The notes beneath the pieces are model-generated. The model was not told the DNA's origin. It made no database searches and saw only the letters and a list, made by a program, of their open reading frames with translations. A DNA stretch of 18,496 nucleotides from CAZMUQ01 sp964569845 (GTDB lineage: Archaea; Thermoproteota; Bathyarchaeia; Hecatellales; Hecatellaceae), in assembly GCA_964569845.1 (NCBI GenBank), contig CAZMUQ010000021.1, positions 1-18,496 on the forward strand. The letters are read 5' to 3'. Of the stretch, positions 6,391-13,885 are shown in pieces. Position 1 is the first letter of the stretch. Each line of letters opens with the position of its first letter. Made by a program: the position numbers and the translations under genes.

Positions 6391-7410
6391 TTAGGTTAAC
6401 ACTTCAGCAAGATATATGTTATGCTTATCTGCAACTATACGTGCCTTAACCGTTGAACCTATCGGGATATCTTCAGCATTAATTAAGGTTATAACTCTAC
6501 CCTTTTCACGTGTTAAAGCAATTTTCTCTTTTTTAAGCCAACCTAAACCTACAATTTTAAGCTTAACCTTATCAAATTTTTTATACGGTTTTGGAAGAAG
6601 AGGACGTTTATGTATTTTAAAATCTTGATGACTTAAGATAAGTTTAACCTTGTAATCCTTTTCCATTAGCCTAAGTCTAGAGTAAAATTCTTTCCAACTA
6701 AAACTTTTAATACCTTTAACTTTACGGCCATGTTTATGAATTTCATATTTTTGTATTCCAAGAGGAGGCCATCTTCCTCCAGCCTTAATTTTGCATGCAA
6801 ATTCAACTATTTTTGGGATTTCATTATCATTTAAACCTAAAATCCATACTGGTGCTATAAGTAGCTCTATATTAGTGCTTTCAACCGTGTATTTTGCAAG
6901 CTCAATTATACGGTTTACATCATACATAGTTGTACCAGCTAGTTTTTTAGCAAGCTCAGAGTTTAAAGCATCAATTGAAAGATTTATTCTTGAAAGTCCT
7001 GCTGCTGAAAGTCTATCTAAAATTTTCTCAGTAAGCAGGAAACCATGAGTTTGCATGGAAACAACTTCAACACCTTTTATACTTTTAAGTTGATGTACAA
7101 GTTCAACAAGGTTTGGATAGGTTAAAGGGTCTCCAACAGTATCTATGTGAGCTTCAATTCCCCACTCACCTTTAAACTTTACAATCTTTTTAAACTCCTC
7201 AACTAAATAGTCTAAAGGAACAATATACTCCACCTGCCTAACCTTAGAATCTGGACCAGCATCAGTTGAGCAAAAAATGCAGGATAACGGGCAGGTTGAT
7301 ATAGGTCTAACTTGAATTACATTTGTACCTCTATCTATTAAGCCAAAGGCAATACATCCAATAAGAGGAATTGGGGGTTCAACTCTAATTATGGGTTTAC
7401 GGGAAAACAT
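6391..7410 (-). CDS. Radical SAM protein with C-terminal TRAM-like domain
   Basis: Radical SAM enzyme of 339 residues. The cluster motif is CPLSCIFC (Cys40, Cys44, Cys47), followed by family blocks ending HIDTVGDPLTYPNL, VVSMQTHGFLLTE and LSRINLSIDALN. The last 60 or so residues (from KLKIVGLGWLKKEKIAL) form a short beta-rich segment like a TRAM RNA-binding domain. This layout resembles uncharacterised archaeal radical SAM proteins of the COG2100 type, named from memory; the substrate is unknown, and RNA is a reasonable guess if the TRAM reading is right. I chose ATG at 7410 with AGGT about 9 bases ahead; a TTG two codons upstream is possible. It is the only gene on this strand with a candidate partner upstream (the gene at 7476-8021). 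Confidence 0.85.
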   Translation of the reverse strand: MFSRKPIIRVEPPIPLIGCIAFGLIDRGTNVIQVRPISTCPLSCIFCSTDAGPDSKVRQVEYIVPLDYLVEEFKKIVKFKGEWGIEAHIDTVGDPLTYPNLVELVHQLKSIKGVEVVSMQTHGFLLTEKILDRLSAAGLSRINLSIDALNSELAKKLAGTTMYDVNRIIELAKYTVESTNIELLIAPVWILGLNDNEIPKIVEFACKIKAGGRWPPLGIQKYEIHKHGRKVKGIKSFSWKEFYSRLRLMEKDYKVKLILSHQDFKIHKRPLLPKPYKKFDKVKLKIVGLGWLKKEKIALTREKGRVITLINAEDIPIGSTVKARIVADKHNIYLAEVLT

Positions 7411-7475
7411 TAGCAATTTACCTTAATGGTAGATGAAGAGTAAGAAGGTAAAGGTATATTATATTTCTACCCTAC

Positions 7476-8021
7476 CTATGTAGCTACTGTTCCTTTTAAC
7501 TTTAAAGCTTCATTTAAAAATTGTTCATGTCTTTGTAGAATTATGTTTAAATCTTGAATTATGGTTTGGAGAGTAAAGCATAGGTTTGCATACGCTTTTT
7601 CATTTTTTAAGATTTGCTTATAAAGATTTAAGAATCCTATAACCAGTTTTAACTTTTCATTAAACACTTCAAGTTTAGGTGCAATTTCTAAAGTATCAAA
7701 TTTTCTCTTTCTACATTGACGCTTAAGCTCATTTACAAGATTTTTAACATCATCTAAAGTGTTTATTGCCAGTAAACCTGCACTTTTATGGAGCCTTCTC
7801 TTTGATGGTTTATCTTTAACTACTAAACCCACATTTTTCAATGCTTCACCTAAATTTTCAACAATAATCTGAATTCTATTATAGGCAAGAAAACTATGAA
7901 GCCTCAAATCACCCCTACTTTTACTAACCAACCTACCTAAAATGTTAACTAGATCTAATAGCACCCAGTATAATGCTTTAAGCGAATCTAAAATATGAGG
8001 AACCATAGAAGATGTATTCAA
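7476..8021 (-). CDS. Unrecognised helical protein
   Basis: I do not recognise this 181-residue protein. It is almost entirely predicted helix, rich in Leu, Lys and Asn, with no signal peptide, membrane segment or cysteine-metal motif; it has two isolated Cys. Blocks such as RLVSKSRGDLRLHSFLAYNR and VKNLVNELKRQCRKRKFDTL are basic, so nucleic-acid or scaffold roles are possible but unsupported. The start is either TTG at 8021 or ATG five codons later at 8006; a strong GGGGAGG lies at 8036-8042, rather far from both. A perfect 8-bp inverted repeat lies just upstream of that site. The radical SAM gene follows 65 bases downstream on the same strand. Confidence 0.7.
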   Translation of the reverse strand: MNTSSMVPHILDSLKALYWVLLDLVNILGRLVSKSRGDLRLHSFLAYNRIQIIVENLGEALKNVGLVVKDKPSKRRLHKSAGLLAINTLDDVKNLVNELKRQCRKRKFDTLEIAPKLEVFNEKLKLVIGFLNLYKQILKNEKAYANLCFTLQTIIQDLNIILQRHEQFLNEALKLKGTVAT

Positions 8022-8040
8022 TCCTATGTAAAACCTCCCC

Positions 8041-8067
8041 TAGGAAGCTTCATTTTCTCGCTTCCTA
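8041..8067 (-). promoter_or_regulatory. Inverted repeat ahead of the helical-protein gene
   Basis: TAGGAAGC (8041-8048) and GCTTCCTA (8060-8067) are perfect complements separated by 11 bases. On the minus strand this would form a hairpin ending right before GGGGAGG, downstream of a candidate box A (AAATTTAAATC, about 8098-8108). It may be an operator near the transcript start or a leader hairpin affecting translation. Confidence 0.4.
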
Positions 8068-8151
8068 AAATATGATGGAAAAAGCTAATAATGGAGATTT
8101 AAATTTTTCTTTATAACATCTTACCTATAATGCTGAAAAAACTTAAATTCG

Positions 8152-8174
8152 CTTAAAACTTTAAAAGTTTTAAG
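8152..8174 (+). promoter_or_regulatory. Inverted repeat upstream of the ATC-hydrolase-like gene
   Basis: CTTAAAAC (8152-8159) and GTTTTAAG (8167-8174) are perfect complements with a 7-base spacer, itself TTTAAAA, which could serve as a box A for a transcript beginning close to the ATG at 8197. A dyad over the TATA region would suit a repressor site. Low sequence complexity makes chance more likely than for a GC-containing dyad. Confidence 0.3.
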
Positions 8175-8196
8175 ACTTAATTTTTGGTGCTAGCTT

Positions 8197-8895
8197 ATGA
8201 TTGAAGATAAAAAAATTAGTAAAAACCTTTGGAAAAATGGTGAACGTTTAGAAGAGTCTTGGAAAAGAGTTAAGCTGGGAGAACCATACAAGAAAGCTTG
8301 TGAAAATCTCCGTAAAGCTATCGCTGGAAGAAAAGATTTTGACCCAATAACACTTTTCATTTGGGGGACAATGATGGCTAAAGGAGTTTTAGAGATTCTT
8401 AAGAGAGTTGAAGAAAAATTTGGAGTTGAAGGTCAAAAAGTTGTTCGTGAAGCCTTAAACGATGTTGGATATGATGCTATAAAGCAGCTTTTAGAAGATT
8501 CCCAAATACCTAAGGATTTATCTGATGTTGAAAAAGCATCATTTATTGCTACAGCAGTAAATACTATACTTTATAGTTCTCTTGAGGCACCAAGAATAAT
8601 AGATGAAAACACTTATGAGTTTGATATTCTTTGGTGCCCTCACCAGGATACCTATACAGCTTTTGATTGTAGAGTTCAAAGGTACTTTGTTGAAGGTATG
8701 TTAAAGTTTTTCCGTGATAAAGGTCTTCCAACTTATCATATAAAATTTACATCTATTATTCCTGCAGGAGCTAAAACATGCCACTTTATTGCTAAACGTG
8801 CAAGCCCGAATCAGCCTGATCCATGGTTCCAGTATAGTGAATTTCTTCAGCAACGTGCATTAAAAAAGCTGGAGGAAGATAGAAAAAAGCTTTGA
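8197..8895 (+). CDS. L-2-amino-thiazoline-4-carboxylate hydrolase-like protein
   Basis: 232 residues. The C-terminal half has the pattern I associate with the ATC-hydrolase family (Pfam family of bacterial cysteine-from-thiazoline enzymes): FDILWCPHQD with Cys147, AFDCRVQRYFVEGM with Cys158, then a beta strand and IPAGAKTCHF with Cys195-His196. The N-terminal half is helical. Many archaeal and anaerobic members have no known substrate, so a thiazoline hydrolase activity is not implied. ATG at 8197 is preceded by a weak GGTG. It is the first gene of a compact plus-strand run: 10 bases to the chorismate mutase gene, then overlapping membrane-protein genes. The family call rests on motif memory. 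Confidence 0.6.
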   Translation: MIEDKKISKNLWKNGERLEESWKRVKLGEPYKKACENLRKAIAGRKDFDPITLFIWGTMMAKGVLEILKRVEEKFGVEGQKVVREALNDVGYDAIKQLLEDSQIPKDLSDVEKASFIATAVNTILYSSLEAPRIIDENTYEFDILWCPHQDTYTAFDCRVQRYFVEGMLKFFRDKGLPTYHIKFTSIIPAGAKTCHFIAKRASPNQPDPWFQYSEFLQQRALKKLEEDRKKL

Positions 8896-8905
8896 GGTTT
8901 TTCTT

Positions 8906-9196
8906 ATGGCTGAAGAGTTGGTTAAATTTAGGAGAGTTATTGATAGTATAGATAGCAAGCTTACTAAACTTTTAATTGAAAGACTTAAAGTTATTAGTAT
9001 GGTTGCAGAAGTTAAAAAGAAGTATGGTTTGAATGCTTATGATGCTAAAAGAATAGAGGAAATTTTAGCTAACGTTAGAAAAATTGCTGAAAATGAAAAT
9101 TTTAACCCTAAACTTGTTGAAGAAATTTATAGGATTATTATTGATTACTGCATAAAATTTGAGAAAAAGCTTTTAGGTTTAAATACTAATGCTTAG
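8906..9196 (+). CDS. aroQ: AroQ-type chorismate mutase
   Basis: Monofunctional all-helical chorismate mutase domain, 96 residues; the family converts chorismate to prephenate for Phe/Tyr synthesis. Aligning with the E. coli P-protein domain at a constant offset of two gives Arg9 (R11), Arg26 (R28), Lys37 (K39), Asp46 (D48), Arg49 (R51) and Glu86 (Q88; glutamate also occurs there in yeast). Glu52 is replaced by Ile50 and Ser84 by Cys82. The core cationic residues are present, so activity is plausible. GAGG lies 10 bases before the ATG. No prephenate dehydratase or dehydrogenase or other aromatic gene is nearby; the next gene starts inside its last codons. Confidence 0.82.
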   Translation: MAEELVKFRRVIDSIDSKLTKLLIERLKVISMVAEVKKKYGLNAYDAKRIEEILANVRKIAENENFNPKLVEEIYRIIIDYCIKFEKKLLGLNTNA

Positions 9197-9482
9197 GATG
9201 ATGTTTTCTCCTGAAATTTTTACAACTATAGGGTTTATGCTAATATTTGCGGGTATTCTAATTGTAACTGTGGCTATGCTTTTAATGATTTTTACATCTC
9301 TAGGTAAAGGTAAGGTTGAAGGGGGAGGAATCATATTTTTAGGACCCATACCAATAATTTTTGGTTCAAACATAAAAATTGTGAAAATACTTGCTCTTGT
9401 CTCTATTTTCCTTATAGTTTTGCTAGTAATTCTTATCCTTCTACCAGCATTTTTATCCATTGGAGGTTTAAAACTTGGGTGA
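9189..9482 (+). CDS. DUF131-family small membrane protein
   Basis: 97 residues with two membrane segments (about 10-36 and 62-88) around a short loop containing GGGIIFLGPIPIIFGS, the hallmark of the archaeal DUF131 (TIGR00304) proteins. Function unknown. The start is uncertain: ATG at 9189 overlaps the chorismate mutase stop, but ATG at 9198 or 9201 is also possible. It overlaps the next gene by 8 bases, so the two are almost certainly co-translated, and the partner carries a related loop. Confidence 0.75.
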   Translation: MLRMMFSPEIFTTIGFMLIFAGILIVTVAMLLMIFTSLGKGKVEGGGIIFLGPIPIIFGSNIKIVKILALVSIFLIVLLVILILLPAFLSIGGLKLG

Positions 9483-9900
9483 ATTTAAGTGTGAGATTTG
9501 TAATTTAAGAGATGCTAGGTATGTTTGCCAGTATTGTGGGAGAAGAATTTGTAATTACTGCAAAATTCCAGGTAGATTTTTATGTATAGAGTGCTGGAAA
9601 ACAAGGGAAAATTACGTTGAAAGCCAGGTTAAAGTTGAAGAAGAAAAAACGCCTTTACCATTAAAACTCATGTTTTTAGGCTTCTTAATTATAATTTTAG
9701 GCTTTATACTTATGTTTATTTCAGCTTTTCTTGGAAACCTGCCTGAAAAAAGTTGGAGCGGCGGAGTTTTTTGGATATTCCCCCTACCTCCAATACTTAT
9801 TAGCTCAAGTTTAGGTGGAGTTTTTACAGTTATAACATTTATAACCTTCCTAATCTTTCTTTTTATCTTTATTTTTCTTGTAGCTAAGACTTTAAGATAA
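9475..9900 (+). CDS. Zinc-finger membrane protein with DUF131-like membrane part
   Basis: 141 residues. The N terminus (1-42) has four CxxC pairs: Cys6/9, 18/21, 26/29 and 37/40, a cross-brace, B-box-like arrangement able to bind two zinc ions on the cytoplasmic side. After a charged linker there are two membrane helices (about 64-88 and 111-138) separated by GGVFWIFPLPPILISSS, which echoes the GGIIFLGPIPIIFGS loop of the gene before. The protein thus looks like a DUF131 paralogue with an added zinc domain. TTG at 9475 is the only reasonable start; GGAGG at 9462-9466 lies 8 bases ahead. It is last in the operon; the minus-strand gene beyond converges. Confidence 0.78.
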   Translation: MGEFKCEICNLRDARYVCQYCGRRICNYCKIPGRFLCIECWKTRENYVESQVKVEEEKTPLPLKLMFLGFLIIILGFILMFISAFLGNLPEKSWSGGVFWIFPLPPILISSSLGGVFTVITFITFLIFLFIFIFLVAKTLR

Positions 9901-9916
9901 CTTAAAAACTTGCTTA

Positions 9917-10429
9917 TTAAAGGTAAATAACCCCGAAGGTTTTAGCCTTAATCGGAAATCTACCAGTAGAGTAGACTTGTTCCTCCCTCTTATCAAGCAT
10001 AATCTCAATAAGTTCTGGTATAATTTTCTTGGTTAACTCTTCTGAAGGTTTACCATAAGTTATACCCTTGCATTTAGTATCAAGGTAAACATAGAAATTT
10101 TCTCCACCATACGTGAAAAGTGCATCATTAGCAAAACCGTACAAAGGCTTTCTATAAATTTTAAAAGGCCAAAGTTTACATGCTTTAGGTTTAATATCCT
10201 GAATTAAGCATAAGTATTTATCCCCAATTCTAAACCTGAAAATACAACCATTAGGACCATGTTTAAGGTAGAAACCTGAAATATTAAATTCAGTATATTC
10301 TGGGCCAAACTTTCCAGTAATTTTTAGCCATTCATCTAGTGTTAAGGGTACAATTGGTGAGCTACAACATATATCTCCACAACCATAACATTGCCAGGTT
10401 TTAACATTTCTCCATGGAGTAACCTTCAT
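9917..10429 (-). CDS. YkgJ-type cysteine-cluster protein
   Basis: 170 residues with the YkgJ-family zinc/iron-chelating pattern: Cys14, Cys17, Cys21-Cys22 (CYGCGDICC), then Cys62, Cys74, Cys84 (KPKACKLWPFK) and a late Cys120. Family members are thought to bind a metal or Fe-S cluster; the molecular role is unknown. Start ATG at 10429 has GAGGA about 7 bases ahead. It converges with the zinc-finger membrane gene (16-base gap) and diverges from purM, with which it shares a 125-base AT-rich promoter region. Confidence 0.82.
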   Translation of the reverse strand: MKVTPWRNVKTWQCYGCGDICCSSPIVPLTLDEWLKITGKFGPEYTEFNISGFYLKHGPNGCIFRFRIGDKYLCLIQDIKPKACKLWPFKIYRKPLYGFANDALFTYGGENFYVYLDTKCKGITYGKPSEELTKKIIPELIEIMLDKREEQVYSTGRFPIKAKTFGVIYL

Positions 10430-10554
10430 CTTTAATCCTCAAAATTCTCCCTTAAATTCCTATTTCCAATAAGATTAATTAAAAATTTAACTTTATCTTA
10501 GATTTTTAATGTTTAAAGGTTTTAATGTTTTTACTAATCTTTTGGTGGTAGTTT

Positions 10555-11649
10555 TTGGTTGAAGGTACACCTAGAACATATAAGGATGCTGGTGTTGATG
10601 TTGAGGAGGAGGATGAAGCTTTAAAATTTATGATTAAATGGTGTAGTAAAACTTTCAATTTTAGGCCTGATGTTGGTAAACCTGTTATACCTATAGGGCA
10701 TTTTGCAGGTATTATAAAGTTTTTAGATAAGTATGGTTTGGTCTTAAAAACTGACGGAGTTGGCTCTAAAGTTTTTATTGCTCAACTTATGAATAAATAT
10801 GATACTGTCGGTATTGATTGTGTTGCTATGAATGTTAATGATGTTATTTGTGTTGGTGCTGAACCTTTATCCTTCGTAGACTATATTGCTCTCCAAAAAC
10901 CTGATAAAAAGATGCTGGAAGAGATAGCTAAAGGATTGTATGAGGGGGCCAAACTCGCTAAAGTTACGATTGTTGGAGGAGAGGTTGCCCAGCTTCCTGA
11001 GATGATTAAAGGTAAGCGGGAAGGATATGGGTTTGACCTTGTAGGCATGTGTATAGGTGTTGTAGACTTGGAAAAAATTGTTGATGGTAAAAATTTAGTT
11101 GAAGGTGATGTTGTTATTGGGTTAGAAAGTTCAGGAATTCATAGTAACGGCCTAACTTTAGCTCGGAAAGTTTTACTTGATGGAGCTGGCATGGATGTTT
11201 TTAGCTATATTGATGATTTTGGATGCATACTTGGTGAAGAGCTTCTTAAACCAACAAAAATTTATGTCCAGGAAGTTATGGAAATGATTAAAGCTGGGTT
11301 AAACATTAAAGTTTTAGCAAATATTACAGGTAAAGGTTTACTCAATCTTTTAAGAGTAGGAGAAGGTTACGGTTATGTTTTAGAAAACCTCCCTCAACCT
11401 CATCCAGTTTTTAAGCTTATCCAGAAAATTGGAAAAATTCCAGAAGAAGAGATGTACAGTGTTTATAATATGGGAATAGGTTTTTGTATTGTTGCCTCTA
11501 AGGAGGATGCTGATAAAGTAATTGATATAGCAGAAAAGCATAAAACAAAAGCATATAAACTTGGTTTTGCAGTAAAAGACCCGGAAAGGAAGCTATATTT
11601 AAAATCTGTGAAACTTTTAGGTTTTAAGGGTAAGTTTAAGAGGGTTTAG
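10555..11649 (+). CDS. purM: Phosphoribosylformylglycinamidine cyclo-ligase (AIR synthetase)
   Basis: PurM closes the imidazole ring of FGAM with ATP to give AIR, step five of purine synthesis. 364 residues, slightly longer than bacterial PurM. Signatures: YKDAGVD (9-15), the ATP-binding TDGVGSK (66-72), DCVAMNVNDV (88-97), GGEVAQLPEM (141-150) and SSGIHSNGLTLAR. TTG at 10555 is the start because the first internal ATG would remove YKDAGVD; GGTGGT lies shortly before it. It is a single gene here, with no other purine gene in the window. Its last 14 bases overlap the tail of the convergent radical SAM gene. Confidence 0.94.
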   Translation: MVEGTPRTYKDAGVDVEEEDEALKFMIKWCSKTFNFRPDVGKPVIPIGHFAGIIKFLDKYGLVLKTDGVGSKVFIAQLMNKYDTVGIDCVAMNVNDVICVGAEPLSFVDYIALQKPDKKMLEEIAKGLYEGAKLAKVTIVGGEVAQLPEMIKGKREGYGFDLVGMCIGVVDLEKIVDGKNLVEGDVVIGLESSGIHSNGLTLARKVLLDGAGMDVFSYIDDFGCILGEELLKPTKIYVQEVMEMIKAGLNIKVLANITGKGLLNLLRVGEGYGYVLENLPQPHPVFKLIQKIGKIPEEEMYSVYNMGIGFCIVASKEDADKVIDIAEKHKTKAYKLGFAVKDPERKLYLKSVKLLGFKGKFKRV

Positions 11650-12397
11650 GGTAAATTGTAGAAACCTTGTAAATTGGGGGTTCAGATTTAGCGTATGAAA
11701 CATTTGTTAAGTATTTTTTTGCAACCCTTACAGCTTCTAAGACTTCTGCAAATGTAGCTTCTCTCCAAGGTGTACCTGGAACTCTAGTATATTTATCAAT
11801 CCTATAGGGAATTGAGGAATTTACTGAAGCTATAAATTTTGCAATTTTTTCGATTTCATCAACTTCTACAAGCTTTGGAATTAAAACTGTTTCACATCTA
11901 AGCTTAACACCCATATCCCAAAGAAGCTTAAAGTTTTCTAAGACCCTTTTATTAGATACCCCGGTGTAATATATGTGAATATCATCTGTGTAAGCTTTAA
12001 TGCTAACTTCAACTTCATCCACACCTGCATTTTTTAACTCTTTAATCATGTCTTCATCCAAATTGTAACCGTTAGTTAATAGTAGTATTGAATTTACTTT
12101 AAGCTTTTTAAGAATCCTAATAATATCAATAAGGTCATTATCGATTGTTGGTTCACCATAACAACCAACAACAGCATGTTTAACGTTTAGGGGTTTAAGA
12201 AGATTTTCAAGCTCAAAAAGATCTAATGTTTTAGTGTTATCTGGAGATCCAAGTTTAAAACGCACATTATCTGGAAGATAAAAATTCCAAGGGGTAATTT
12301 TCATGGTGCATCCTTTACACCTAAAATTACAGCTTATAAAAAAAAGTGAAACTATACCCTCATACTCTGAGAATGCAACATGATAAATATTGGTCAA
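11636..12397 (-). CDS. Radical SAM protein, pyruvate formate-lyase activase-like
   Basis: 253 residues with the cluster motif CNFRCKGC (Cys23, Cys27, Cys30), followed by GCYGEPTID and a late PGTPWREA segment. This is the arrangement of PFL-activating-enzyme-like proteins (glycyl radical activases and their uncharacterised archaeal relatives). No glycyl radical enzyme is present nearby, so it may be one of the many orphan activase-like proteins. TTG at 12397 is the start, with GGGGAA a few bases ahead. The GT4 gene lies 91 bases upstream on the same strand; co-transcription is possible but not clear. Confidence 0.82.
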   Translation of the reverse strand: MTNIYHVAFSEYEGIVSLFFISCNFRCKGCTMKITPWNFYLPDNVRFKLGSPDNTKTLDLFELENLLKPLNVKHAVVGCYGEPTIDNDLIDIIRILKKLKVNSILLLTNGYNLDEDMIKELKNAGVDEVEVSIKAYTDDIHIYYTGVSNKRVLENFKLLWDMGVKLRCETVLIPKLVEVDEIEKIAKFIASVNSSIPYRIDKYTRVPGTPWREATFAEVLEAVRVAKKYLTNVSYAKSEPPIYKVSTIYPKPS

Positions 12398-12488
12398 TCT
12401 TTATTCCCCAGGACTCCGCCACTAAACTAGTAGATTTTTTAAACTTAAATTTAAAATTTGAAGCTATTACTTAGCCTGATACCTATCT

Positions 12489-13586
12489 TTAAGATGAGGT
12501 TTCAATTTCCTTGTAAGTTTTTAAGGTTTCTTTTGCACATTTTTCCCATGAAAAAGCCTTTACACGTTCTAAACCTTTTTTGATAAGCTCTTTTCTTAAA
12601 GTTTCATCTAATATAACCATCTTAATAGCTTTAACAATCTCACCAGCATCTAATGGGTTAACAAGTATGCCAGCATTCCCAGCAATTTCTGGTAAACTTG
12701 TAACGTTTGAAGCTATAACAGGACAACCACAAGCCATAGCCTCTAAAACAGGTAAACCAAAACCCTCATAAAGAGAAAGCAGAACAAAACATTCAGCATG
12801 AGAGTAAAGTATAGCTAAGTCTTTATTACTTACATAACCTGCGAAAATTACATCCCTTATTAAGCCTAATTCCCTAATAGTTTCTAAGGTTTTCTTTCTA
12901 AAAGCTGGATCACCTCTACTACTTGATAAACCAACTTTAACTAATTTTAAATCTTTAAATCTTAGGTCCTTCTTAAGAAGATGGAAAACTTTGAAAAGCA
13001 TTGTAAGGTTTTTTCTAGGTTGTTCTGAGCCTACATACAGGATATAAGGTTCTTTTATAGGGCGTTCAGAACAATTTTTTAAAGGTTTAAAGTTTTCATG
13101 GTCAACACCTAGATAAGTAACATCAACTTTTTCTTCAGATATTTTTAGAAATTTTGTAATGTCTTTTTTTGTATAGTTTGATACTGTTATTATTTTACTT
13201 GCTTTTTTGATACCATCATAATCCATCTGAAGATAAAATTTGTCCCTAGCATTTGGCTTTTGGATTAAGGGTTTATGGCATCTTAAATCTAAAAATCTTA
13301 TTAGGTCGTGCACCGTAATAATAACTTTTTTCTTTCTAAGAAGTTTAATGTATCTTCCAAAATGCTGGTTAGGTAGGTGTAAAGCATCATTAATTTCCTT
13401 AAGTGTTTTATAGAGTAAAAACTCCTTGTAAAGGTTTTTTATGCTTTGAAAGCTAAAAGTTGGAATATTAAACATTCTAGTAAATTTACCTTCAACATAA
13501 ATCTTTGGAACATCTAAGCGTTTAGCTAAATTCTGGCTATAAATTTCTAATGAACCAAAACCCTTGGTTACAACAAGTGTAACCAT
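12489..13586 (-). CDS. GT4-family glycosyltransferase
   Basis: GT-B retaining glycosyltransferase of about 365 residues, cytoplasmic or membrane-peripheral. The N-terminal acceptor domain includes TVHDLIRF and VSNYTKKD; the C-terminal nucleotide-sugar domain opens at YVGSEQPRKN and carries the EX7E motif EGFGLPVLE, then EAMACGCPVIASNVTSLPE. No signal peptide or membrane helix. Sugar and acceptor are not readable. It is divergent from inositol-1-phosphate synthase across 290 bases, so an inositol-lipid mannosyl- or glucosyltransferase is one possibility, an inference from context only. ATG at 13586, with AAAGG 8 bases ahead, is preferred over ATG at 13592. Confidence 0.88.
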   Translation of the reverse strand: MVTLVVTKGFGSLEIYSQNLAKRLDVPKIYVEGKFTRMFNIPTFSFQSIKNLYKEFLLYKTLKEINDALHLPNQHFGRYIKLLRKKKVIITVHDLIRFLDLRCHKPLIQKPNARDKFYLQMDYDGIKKASKIITVSNYTKKDITKFLKISEEKVDVTYLGVDHENFKPLKNCSERPIKEPYILYVGSEQPRKNLTMLFKVFHLLKKDLRFKDLKLVKVGLSSSRGDPAFRKKTLETIRELGLIRDVIFAGYVSNKDLAILYSHAECFVLLSLYEGFGLPVLEAMACGCPVIASNVTSLPEIAGNAGILVNPLDAGEIVKAIKMVILDETLRKELIKKGLERVKAFSWEKCAKETLKTYKEIETSS

Positions 13587-13651
13587 AAACATCAGCCTTT
13601 CTCAAATCTTATTTTAAGCTGTAATGCAGGCTAAAGGAAATGTTAGGAAAT

Positions 13652-13810
13652 CATCTTAAACCTCAAAAATTAAACAAGAACTCCAGAACTAGTATAGTTT
13701 GTTAGGACTAATAAAGGTTTAAAAGGTGTATAAAAATTTATGATTTTACATACGAAATTTTATATAGCATCTTAAGCAAAAATAAAGTTAGCTCAACTTT
13801 AGCATCTTAA
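13652..13810. repeat. Repeated CATCTTAA boxes upstream of ino1
   Basis: TAGCATCTTAA occurs at 13765-13775 and again at 13800-13810, starts 35 bases apart. The core CATCTTAA also occurs at 13652-13659. All are in the same orientation in the 290-base divergent region between the GT4 gene and ino1. A box A candidate (CTTAAAAAAT, about 13833-13842) follows before the ino1 ribosome binding site. They could be regulator sites. Confidence 0.4.
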
Positions 13811-13885
13811 TTGGCTTAAATTAACACTTTAACTTAAAAAATAGGATAAACAAAATTTTGGAAAATTTTTAGGAGGTGTTACTTG

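Noticed and set aside
11636..12397. Anaerobic ribonucleotide reductase activase (NrdG) for the second radical SAM gene
   Set aside because: It is longer than NrdG, the motif context (GCYGEPTID, PGTPWREA) fits PFL-activase-like proteins, and no NrdD is nearby.
13593..13882. CRISPR-like repeats in the ino1 upstream region
   Set aside because: Only two 11-base copies and one partial copy with irregular spacing; far too short and few for an array.
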